From Tritrichomonas foetus (taxonomy: Eukaryota; Parabasalia; Tritrichomonadida; Tritrichomonadidae), in the NCBI GenBank assembly GCA_001839685.1, contig MLAK01000326.1:32051-77215 (forward strand): 45,165 nucleotides of DNA, given 5' to 3'. How positions within the stretch are numbered: position 1 is the stretch's first letter; each line of letters opens with the position of its first letter. This document shows positions 37,885-45,165 of this stretch, one piece after another. The translations under genes and the position numbers were made by a program. A model generated the notes under the pieces. That model saw only the letters and a list, made by a program, of their open reading frames with translations. It searched no databases and was not told where the DNA came from.

Positions 37885-40029
37885 CTATTCTGTTGGTTCG
37901 GTTCCTACATCAGCCATTTCTGTAGTTTCTTCATCTGTTGGAATGCTGTCGCTTTCCATTGGCGGCTCACCATTTTCTGTGTTTTCTTCATTATTCGATT
38001 CATCATCACCAAGAAGGGGTTCATTACTTTCTTGTTGATTTTCACTTACACTGTCATTTTCATTTCCAGTTTCTGAATTTATACTTTCAACTTGATTTTC
38101 TGTGGTTTCATTAACCACCTCTTCATTGTTTTCTGTTTGTTGTTGATCATTTTCACCAACATTTTCATTTTCACCTGCGTTTTCATTTTCAACAACATTT
38201 TCATTTTCAACAACATTTTCATTTTCAACAACATTTTCATTTTCAACAATATTTTCATTTTCAACAATATTTTCATTTTCAACAATATTTTCATTTTCAG
38301 CAATATTTTCATTTTCAAATTCATTTTGAGGGTTTTCTATTTCAATCTTATTTTTAGTTTCGATTGGCTGTTCATCATCAACATCATGGACTTGAGTTTC
38401 ATTTTCAGTTTCATGCTGATTTTCATTTTCATGCTGAATTTCAATCCCGTTTTCGTTTTGATCATTGAAGTTTTCATCGATAATGGCTTGGTTTTCTTCA
38501 TAATATTCGGGTTGCTCAGAATTTCTTCTTCTTCTTGGAGACGTTGGCGAATCAAAAGCACCTGGTGGTGGCCTGACCACTCTTTGTGTCTCTGCAACTC
38601 CCATCTTTCTTGGTCTTCTTGGTGACCTTGAAGAATTTCTTGGAGAATTTCTGGCTGAAGTCCTTGCAGAAAGCGGCGGCGGCCGTATCATTGTAGATCC
38701 TGGGCTTCCTTCCGAGTTGTCTCCATAACTTTCTAGCAATCTTTTCATTTTCCTGGTCGCTCGAGCAGACTCAGGTGCATATGGTTGAAATCCTCTTCCT
38801 TGAGTCCAAGTATCTAAAGTTTGTTTAACAACTCCAATCCTGAGCTGATTTTGACCAAGAAGAACATTCAATACATCAATTTGGTTATTTAATTGTTTGA
38901 TTTCTCTTTGCATATCGATAATACATGTTGCATGATCTTTCATATCATATTTAATCATCTTTTTCAAACGGCTGACTTCATTTTTTAGATCACGAATCAT
39001 ATCATTTCTTCGAATTTCTTCCTCTCTTGGTGTAGGAATTTGTAATTTCAACATTTCTGGTAGGTTTCGAATCTGCCAGTTTTCTTCGTTGATGTTATAC
39101 GTGTCTTGGATAATTTCTTGTTTATAATTTGCCAACTCTTCAAGTTGTTGGTGAATTTCAGCTTTTTCCTTTTCAAGAACTGGATCTGGTCTTGGAATAC
39201 TTTCTTCAACATCAATGTTTCTTTGAATTTGTTCGGAAATTAGTCCTTTTGTTTGGGATTTAACATGTAATAAATGTGGAACTACTGCCATTTCATGAAT
39301 GTCATCATAAAATAGGTGAATGAAGCTATCAAAATTTTCTTCGTGATTAGGAATTTCTTCTGTTGGAAAGAATTCTAAAATAACAGATTTCACTTCTGTA
39401 CACATAGATGAAAATGTCATAAAGGTAGTATAAAATCTTTCTTCATCAGCCCCTTTAAATTCCAAATCTGGCTTTCGAATTAATCTCTGAACTTTTTTAT
39501 CATCAATGTTAGTATCGATAACAAAACTTCGAAATGGATCAAATGGAAGGCTTGTGTAACTGCATTGAGCACTATAAGTGTATGATGCTTCACTTTTTGT
39601 TGTTGAATTGGCTCTATGAGAATATGCTAAAGATTTATCATTTTTGTAACTTTTCTCACTTTCACTAGTATTATTTTTATCTTCTTTTAAAATAGCAGCA
39701 CTATTTGCACTAATTTTTGTATACTGTGATTTTGATGTTTCTGAGATGATATTGGTGACTTCACTTTTTTCAAAAGGTTTGTTTGAATTGTCATTTTCAA
39801 TTATGATGGATTCATTTGTTTCGTCTGTATTTTGATTAATGCCATTTTCGGTGTTTGCATTTGAAGAGTTTTCACCCACTTCAACTTCGGCTGATGGATT
39901 GTCATCTTTGAGATCAACATTGGCGCCATTCTCATTAACGTTCTCTATTTGGTTTGGTTGTTCTTCTGTGCTTGGATATTCAGTAGGCGCATCATTTTCG
40001 GTGTTTTGAGCATCTTCGTTTTCACTCAT
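37885..40029 (-). CDS. Acidic, Asn/Glu-rich coiled-coil protein, 714 aa
   Basis: Acidic, Asn/Ser-rich N-terminus (1-135). A central conserved-looking part (about 175-450) has a probable globular stretch (EERFYTTFMTFSSMCTEV...EEFDSFIHLFYDDIHEM-like) and coiled coil (about 270-405). A Ser/Arg/Pro-rich basic linker (about 445-510) follows, then a very acidic C-terminus with about nine copies of a six-residue V-E-N-E-N-[IV] repeat. No signal peptide or membrane span. The family is not recognised; the central region resembles flagellar or cytoskeletal coiled-coil proteins only in general character. The start is the first ATG. Confidence 0.75.
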   Translation of the reverse strand: MSENEDAQNTENDAPTEYPSTEEQPNQIENVNENGANVDLKDDNPSAEVEVGENSSNANTENGINQNTDETNESIIIENDNSNKPFEKSEVTNIISETSKSQYTKISANSAAILKEDKNNTSESEKSYKNDKSLAYSHRANSTTKSEASYTYSAQCSYTSLPFDPFRSFVIDTNIDDKKVQRLIRKPDLEFKGADEERFYTTFMTFSSMCTEVKSVILEFFPTEEIPNHEENFDSFIHLFYDDIHEMAVVPHLLHVKSQTKGLISEQIQRNIDVEESIPRPDPVLEKEKAEIHQQLEELANYKQEIIQDTYNINEENWQIRNLPEMLKLQIPTPREEEIRRNDMIRDLKNEVSRLKKMIKYDMKDHATCIIDMQREIKQLNNQIDVLNVLLGQNQLRIGVVKQTLDTWTQGRGFQPYAPESARATRKMKRLLESYGDNSEGSPGSTMIRPPPLSARTSARNSPRNSSRSPRRPRKMGVAETQRVVRPPPGAFDSPTSPRRRRNSEQPEYYEENQAIIDENFNDQNENGIEIQHENENQHETENETQVHDVDDEQPIETKNKIEIENPQNEFENENIAENENIVENENIVENENIVENENVVENENVVENENVVENENAGENENVGENDQQQTENNEEVVNETTENQVESINSETGNENDSVSENQQESNEPLLGDDESNNEENTENGEPPMESDSIPTDEETTEMADVGTEPTE
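38159..38322. repeat. 18-bp coding tandem repeat (VENEN[IV])
   Basis: About nine units, several identical, in the acidic tail of the minus-strand coiled-coil gene. Likely length-polymorphic; it also produces a spurious hydrophobic ORF on the other strand. Confidence 0.9.
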
Positions 40030-40630
40030 TTATATTATTTAATTTTGTGTAGAATAATTTTATGCGACGATAAGAAATCGTTTACTTCTTTCAAATTTCA
40101 GAAGAAACCGTTTATTTTGATCTTTGAATTTATTTTATATGATCGTGATGGTCAATATTCACCATTTTGGATGAATTTCCACTTTTTTTTTACAAAAAAA
40201 TGGAAAATTAGAATCATCAACCAATCTTTCATGAAATTTGATAGCAGTTTTAGGAAACACACGCTTTCTCTAATAAAATATAACAATCTTCAAACAATGA
40301 TCATATAATTTTCGATATAAACAGCAAAATATAGATATTCTTTGCTGAATATATTGGAAAATAGATAACACACATGTTATCTGAAAAAATCAAGGCATAA
40401 TACTGAATTATTTTTAATTCAATGATTAGTAGGCATTCGACTCCACCATTACAGTTCCATGAAATAACAAATGAACAAATATACTCTGAAAATTGATATT
40501 ATATTGTTTCCGTGAAAAAGTGAAATAAATTGAATATTGAATCTGAAAATCAGATTACAAATTTATGAAAATTATACAAAAATTTGAATATTCAACAGAA
40601 AAATTCATTTTTCTCTTCAGAAATCTTACA
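40030..40630. other. Divergent spacer
   Basis: About 600 bp between the coiled-coil and NFU genes. A plus-strand frame is open from within the neighbouring gene to 40308, but its product is low complexity and lacks support. Nothing else seen. Confidence 0.5.
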
Positions 40631-40635
40631 TCATT
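40631..40635 (+). promoter_or_regulatory. Initiator-like TCATT of the NFU gene
   Basis: ACATCATTTTATA; putative start at 40633, 24 bases before the ATG at 40657. It resembles the TCACATCATTTT string before the Myb gene. Confidence 0.4.
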
Positions 40636-40656
40636 TTATATTAGGTGATTAGGAAG

Positions 40657-41001
40657 ATGCTTACACAGGCTATTAGAAATAACTTTAATGGAGCACTCAA
40701 AAATCTCTTTTTCTCACCAGCAATGAAATTTTTTTCACATGTAGATCAGAAATCTGAAGATGATCGAATCTACCATGCTGTTGATAAAATTTTAGAAGAA
40801 CGAATTCGACCAATTTTACAACAAGATGGAACTGACGTAATCCTTGAAGACGTTGTCGATGGAACATTGGTTGTTTCCGTTAAGTCTGGATGCATATCAT
40901 GCAGTTGCAGGCATCCAAGAGAATGTGAAGCAATCCTCGAAATCATGCAGTACAATGTACCAGGTGTTACTGGAATTCGAGAAAAATTGGACTTTGAATA
41001 A
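40657..41001 (+). CDS. NifU-like (NFU) Fe-S cluster protein, probably hydrogenosomal
   Basis: 114 residues from the ATG at 40657 (the frame opens slightly earlier without ATG). The start MLTQAIRNNF looks like the short ML...R presequence of trichomonad hydrogenosomal proteins. The NFU domain spans about 37-112: IRPILQQDGTDVILEDVVDGTLVVSVKSG, then C79-I-S-C82, the CxxC that holds a 4Fe-4S cluster between two monomers. An extra Cys (C84) follows at once, and the usual downstream text of the motif (P-S-S-x-x-T-L) is altered to a His-Pro-Arg-Glu-Cys stretch. NFU proteins pass Fe-S clusters to apoproteins in the organelle. Family call firm; targeting inferred from the N-terminus. Confidence 0.88.
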   Translation: MLTQAIRNNFNGALKNLFFSPAMKFFSHVDQKSEDDRIYHAVDKILEERIRPILQQDGTDVILEDVVDGTLVVSVKSGCISCSCRHPRECEAILEIMQYNVPGVTGIREKLDFE

Positions 41002-41301
41002 ACATTTAGTTTCGTTTTGATGAATTGAATAATTTTGATTAATTTAAACACTTTTTTCCCAAGATCATTAGTTACAAACTCAATCTATACACTTCCATAT
41101 TCCAAAAATGAAAACAGAAACATTTTCTATTCACTATTCAAAATACCTATGAAATACAATACTAGTGTTCTCCATATTGTTTTTAAAATAAGTTCTCCAT
41201 ATTTTTTCTGTGTAAAGTATTGAATGAGTTTTTCCAAAAGAAATTATGAAAAAAGTAGAAAAGAGAAAAGATAGAAAAAGTAAAAATTGATCGCACAAAC
41301 A
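41002..41301. other. Convergent spacer
   Basis: 300 bp, AT-rich; no supportable feature. Confidence 0.5.
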
Positions 41302-42588
41302 TTAAAAATTTAATTTCTTCACAATATTCAGTGACGATGGCCTTGCTCGATTTGATTGTGGCTGACGAGATTTCCTTAAAATCACCTCCAGTTGTCCTTT
41401 ATTCATGGAATTCCGTTTAAAAACAATTGCTGTTGAATCACGAGACATATTCGGTGCGATTATACTGTCAGCACATTTATCATTTCCCATCAGCGGTGGA
41501 AGCTTTTGGGAAGGTTGTGAATCTGCCCTTGTAATTTCTTTATCTTTATTTGTTGTCATTTGTTGACGAATCATTTCTGTTATTTTTTCTTGTTTCAACA
41601 TTCTGTAGACTGTAGTTGCAGCTGTTTCTTTCATTTCAATGATATCTTTTTCAAAGTTATTTAAATTATAGCCATAATTTCTCATTTTTGTAACAATATC
41701 CTTGTCAATTTCAGAGGTCATCTTTGGAATCACTCGATATTGTCTTTGAGTGATGAAAAAATCGGATGCGAAAAATGCATAATTCGAGCGTCGGATCCAT
41801 GGATGATTACTTGCCTCCTTCACAGTGAGACGCTGATGCCTATCCTTGTTTAATAAACCACGTAAAAGGTCAATTAGTTCAGATGAAAGTTGTTCAGGAT
41901 ATTCTGGTTCTTCATTACAAATTAATTGAATTAACTTTTTATGGTTTTGATCTTGAAACGGAAGATGACCAACAACCATTGTATATAAAATAATTCCAGC
42001 CGACCACATATCAACAGTAGCTGTGTAAGGTTTCTTTTGAAAAATTTCAGGTGCTGCGTATGGAAAAGATCCGCACCTGGTTTCCATCAGATTATCCTCT
42101 TCAGTGAAAGTACTTGAAAGTCCAAAATCTATCAATCTAATTGAGGATCCACTTGAAATCAAAATATTTTCCATTTTCAAGTCACGGTGAAGAACGTGCG
42201 ACTCATTATGGAGATAATTTAGAGCAGCTAAAAATTGACAGAAAATTACTTGTGCAGCTTCTTCTGAAAATGGTCCTCTTTTATTAAGAAAATCTAAAAG
42301 TGATCCATATTTTGAGTATTCCATTATTATATAAAAATAATTTTCATCTTCAAGAGTGTTAAAATAATGAGTGACGAAAGGGAAATCAACGAAATGCATT
42401 ATTCTTAATTCGCGTTGAAAATTTCGATTTACTTGACTATTTTCGAGGGTTGATTTTTTTACCGCTTTAATTGCAACCGGAATGTTTGTTATTTTGTGCG
42501 TGGCGAGATAAACATTGGAAAATGTGCCTTTTCCTACCATTTGAAGGTTTAAATAGTTGGAGAAATCCTCTTTGCTCGATACATTCAT
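41302..42588 (-). CDS. CAMK-like (AMPK/MARK-type) protein kinase, 428 aa
   Basis: Start taken at the ATG at 42588; the three codons upstream in the same frame begin with GTG. Kinase domain at about 12-272: VGKGTFSNVYLA, VAIKAVKK, YLHNESHVLHRDLKMENILI, IDFGLSS, GSFPYAAPEIF, VDMWSAGIILYTMVVGHLPF and HPWIRR. The HRDLKMENIL and GSFPYAAPE motifs place it in the CAMKL group, which is large in trichomonads. All catalytic residues are present. The C-terminal region (about 275-360) looks like a linked helical, UBA-like position (MRNYGYNLNNFEKDI) and the tail is basic. Substrate unknown. Confidence 0.92.
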   Translation of the reverse strand: MNVSSKEDFSNYLNLQMVGKGTFSNVYLATHKITNIPVAIKAVKKSTLENSQVNRNFQRELRIMHFVDFPFVTHYFNTLEDENYFYIIMEYSKYGSLLDFLNKRGPFSEEAAQVIFCQFLAALNYLHNESHVLHRDLKMENILISSGSSIRLIDFGLSSTFTEEDNLMETRCGSFPYAAPEIFQKKPYTATVDMWSAGIILYTMVVGHLPFQDQNHKKLIQLICNEEPEYPEQLSSELIDLLRGLLNKDRHQRLTVKEASNHPWIRRSNYAFFASDFFITQRQYRVIPKMTSEIDKDIVTKMRNYGYNLNNFEKDIIEMKETAATTVYRMLKQEKITEMIRQQMTTNKDKEITRADSQPSQKLPPLMGNDKCADSIIAPNMSRDSTAIVFKRNSMNKGQLEVILRKSRQPQSNRARPSSLNIVKKLNF

Positions 42589-43732
42589 TTCCAACACTTT
42601 TGAAATGTCAATTCATTCTGACTTTTTGTGAGATGAGAGCTTCTGGAAAATTTTTTGATGATATTAAAATAATTATTTTTTGAAAGATATTATTCAAATG
42701 AATATAAATATATTTCACAAAAAATTTACTGTGTAAAATCTACAATAAGAAAATTGAAGTCTTTTCCCCAAAATATTTTGTGAATAAATTCACCTAGCTC
42801 TAAGGTGTAATTCACGTTGTCAGATTCACATGAACTCGAAAACTGTCTGAATTAGTTTGAGCTTAATTCAATAAGATTTACGATAAAATTCAACTTTAAA
42901 AACCGTTCTTATCATCAATTTAATTCACCAAGATGAAAAAGATTCATTTCATTGAATAGAACTCACATAACGAAATTCATTGAAATATTGAAATGTCTGT
43001 ATCGATGGTTTACTGAAAAAATCTTCCATTTCCATATCTTTCTTCAATGTCTATTTGGACCTTGTTCACAAGGTATTCATCTCTTTTATGCATTTTGCTA
43101 CGGAACTCTTTGAACGAGACTTCATCCGTGACGCTACGCTACTGACGTATTTAGTGAATACAACAGTTCTCAATTTCAGAAAATTTCGAAAGACTAATTG
43201 AAAAATTCAAAAGCAAAATACATGGTCATTAAATTGATCATTATATAAAAAATTGAATCAGCTAACTCAATTTAATGAATACTTTCAATTTTGAAAGTAT
43301 ATTGAAATATGGAGTTTGATTATGCAGATAATATCGAATAATTTTTTGTGAATAAAAAAAAGGAAATTTACAATAATATTATCAAATATATAATATAGAT
43401 TAAAATTCATAAAATAATAGATTTCCTACGGTAAATAAAATGATTTAGGAGGGCTTTGTTATTTACATAACTGTATTTTTTGTGTACAACTTTTTGTGAG
43501 GTCAATAACAAAAAGTTCGTGCATCTACAATTCTATTCTTCTCAAAGGATCTAATTTGGGGTCTAAATACTGAAAAAGTTTTCCATTGAGAAGATAATGT
43601 GTTTATTTCAATGTGTAAGAATCGGAATTCAAATGAAATATAAATACTTTTAATAGTGGTATTCAAAATTCTAAAATTTAAATTAAGAGCGTTAGTCAAA
43701 ATATTGAATTCAAAGCTGTTTTTTTACAACTT
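42589..43732. other. Long divergent spacer
   Basis: About 1.14 kb without a supportable gene. A stretch at about 43085-43160 is richer in G and C (ctacggaactctttgaacg...gacgctacgctactgacg) and a perfect hairpin ACCTTGT-TC-ACAAGGT lies at 43059-43074. These could mark a small RNA or promoter structure. I found no tRNA fold. Confidence 0.45.
43059..43074. repeat. Short perfect hairpin sequence
   Basis: 7-base arms ACCTTGT / ACAAGGT around TC. Adjacent to the GC-richer stretch downstream. Confidence 0.6.
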
Positions 43733-45165
43733 ATGTTTTCTTCCAATCGAAGCTCCACAAACATATCTTGCAAACCACCATGGGTATCATGTTTCGATGG
43801 AGATGAGGCGGATTTTGCATTAAAATACAAGTTTTTACCAAATAGAGATCCTGACTTTTTCTCTCCCAGAGATTCATGTTTTTTGCCTTATCCGAAACCT
43901 CAAAATGAATCAGAACAAGCAAGCAATCATGAAAATGAAAACTATCGAAATAATTTCACTCGCCAATATTATCTAAATAAAAGCACGGTTAATCACAACG
44001 AACATAAAATAATTGTCAATTCATCTTATCAAGAGTTACCGATATCAACTGACTTAAAGGAATCGAGTGACTCATTATATAAACGTTTGAATAGAATAAT
44101 TCCAATAACGAACAAAATTCCGAAAAAATCATCAAGTTTAAATAATTCATTGGGTGAAAATTCAAATTCTGATGAAAAATCTATAATAGGCGCCAATAGC
44201 GATATAAATCATATTCAAAAGCCAAAACAAAATATTGATGAATTATATCAAAGGTTGAATGGAATAAATTATATCAAAAAAAGTGCTGTCTTATTAAATG
44301 ATGATTCCTCAAGAAAATTTACAAACGAAAAAATTTCTGAAAATCAAGCAGATTTTGATTATAATAAAAGTGAAATATCACAAGAAGAAATATCATTCCG
44401 AAAACAACGATATACACCCAGATATAATAAACTCAAAAGGTTATATCCTGATGCCAATGATACGCAACAACCAAATTATGAAACCAGTTTTGCATATGGA
44501 AAAAACTATAAAAGTTCAACTAATATGATGTCTATTCCAATGTCTATGATTAGGTTAACTAGATACAATAGTAATGCTGATAATGGAATTCAAATTAATG
44601 AGTTTATTTATAATAATGAGAGAAGTAGTCAAAAAGAAATCAATACCTCACTTTTCGAAAATAAAAGGAAAATTGTTTCACCTTCAAAAAACAAACTAAG
44701 AGGCAGAGCACAAGAAAATAAAACTAGAAAAAATAATTACCAGAAAAATAATAATTTTTGGAATTCTCAAAAATCAAATATACAATTTAATGAAAAGGAA
44801 AATAGAAACTCATTATTGAATGAAATAAGTTTATTAAATGATGTAAAAAATGATTATGTATCGAAACAATATTGTGAAAGTAAACAGGGTGATTTCAATA
44901 ACATGGATGTGGATGGTGATACAACTGGAAGAGAAAATTGTTTACCAGAAAATTCTGATGATAATCATGAATTAATGAAAATAGATGCAAATTATATTAT
45001 CCTAGAAGCAAAACAACTCGAAGATGAAAAGAAACGATTAGAAGAAAAGAATCTATTAGAAGAAGAGAAAAGAATTGAAGAAGCTAAACGATCAGAAGAA
45101 GAGAAAAGAATAGAAGAAGAGAAAAGAATTGAAGAAGAGAAAAGAATTGAAGAAGAGAAAAGAAT
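43733..45165 (+). CDS. Low-complexity coiled-coil protein, partial (continues past the right edge)
   Basis: The frame is open from the ATG at 43733 to the last base without a stop: 477 codons and two bases. The N-terminus (MFSSNRSSTNISCKPPW) is followed by a long Asn/Lys/Ser/Glu-rich, probably disordered region with a recurring D-x-LY-[KQ]-RLN-x-I motif (two copies, about residues 115 and 170). At the edge a charged helix begins with EEEKRI-type six-residue repeats (18-bp units from about 45040). No signal peptide or enzyme motif. I do not recognise it. A cytoskeletal coiled-coil protein is plausible. Confidence 0.75.
   Translation, partial: MFSSNRSSTNISCKPPWVSCFDGDEADFALKYKFLPNRDPDFFSPRDSCFLPYPKPQNESEQASNHENENYRNNFTRQYYLNKSTVNHNEHKIIVNSSYQELPISTDLKESSDSLYKRLNRIIPITNKIPKKSSSLNNSLGENSNSDEKSIIGANSDINHIQKPKQNIDELYQRLNGINYIKKSAVLLNDDSSRKFTNEKISENQADFDYNKSEISQEEISFRKQRYTPRYNKLKRLYPDANDTQQPNYETSFAYGKNYKSSTNMMSIPMSMIRLTRYNSNADNGIQINEFIYNNERSSQKEINTSLFENKRKIVSPSKNKLRGRAQENKTRKNNYQKNNNFWNSQKSNIQFNEKENRNSLLNEISLLNDVKNDYVSKQYCESKQGDFNNMDVDGDTTGRENCLPENSDDNHELMKIDANYIILEAKQLEDEKKRLEEKNLLEEEKRIEEAKRSEEEKRIEEEKRIEEEKRIEEEKR
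45040..45165. repeat. 18-bp coding repeat (EEEKRI) running off the edge
   Basis: gaagaagagaaaagaatt-type units, about six copies visible and becoming more regular towards the edge, so the array probably continues. Confidence 0.85.

Noticed and set aside
38092..38625. 177-codon plus-strand ORF with an apparent membrane protein (IFIFNNIF repeats)
   Set aside because: Antisense shadow of the VENEN repeat in the minus-strand coiled-coil gene.
39949..40308. 119-codon ORF overlapping the 5' end of the coiled-coil gene
   Set aside because: Half lies antisense to a real gene and the rest is low complexity.
43731..43922. 63-codon minus-strand ORF
   Set aside because: Shadow of the longer plus-strand frame that starts at 43733 and runs off the edge.

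Overview
The window looks like nuclear DNA of a parabasalid protist (trichomonad), most likely a Tritrichomonas-type genome. Several things point this way. Spacers are extremely AT-rich and genes are mostly intronless and closely packed on both strands. One gene has a short intron with a perfect GTATGT donor and an acceptor with the branch-site motif fused to it (CTAACATTTAG), which is the trichomonad arrangement. TCA-Y-W initiator-like motifs lie just upstream of many ATGs. A NifU-like Fe-S protein carries a hydrogenosome-style ML...R presequence. The families present are those expanded in trichomonads: BspA-like leucine-rich repeat proteins, TKL/NEK/CAMK-like kinases, a multi-membrane-pass adenylyl cyclase, a divergent Myb, a mariner element and coiled-coil cytoskeletal proteins. 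The species call is inference.

Layout. 1-1255: AT-rich spacer with a direct repeat and a GC-elevated non-coding island. 1256-6580: Myb protein, a CH-domain protein with 201-bp tandem repeats, a kinase, and a coiled-coil protein. 7241-11632: a large membrane adenylyl cyclase with a PAS-like domain. 11924-13966: a PA14/GLEYA-like type I surface protein whose stalk is 56 uninterrupted F-[S/T]-x-[S/T]-x-x hexapeptides. 14482-23502: coiled-coil protein, NEK kinase, TMX2-like ER protein, TKL kinase with a helical tail, and a beta-helix-like surface protein. 23850-28376: an importin-like HEAT protein and a spliced coiled-coil gene paralogous to the one at 5345. 29212-29988: 40S ribosomal protein SA. 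30531-33884: two tandem PQ-loop transporters flanking a decayed gene. 34743-37644: a BspA-like gene cut by a mariner element that left a TA duplication. 37885-45165: an acidic coiled-coil protein, a hydrogenosomal NFU protein, a CAMK-like kinase, and a gene running off the right edge.

There is no operon logic; neighbours are independent transcription units. Recurring themes are signalling (four kinases, a cyclase), cell-surface proteins with repetitive ectodomains (three genes), and coiled-coil cytoskeletal proteins (five genes). The items most worth a second look are the hexapeptide-stalk surface protein, the mariner-interrupted BspA gene whose frame is continuous across the empty site, and the intron that distinguishes two paralogues.
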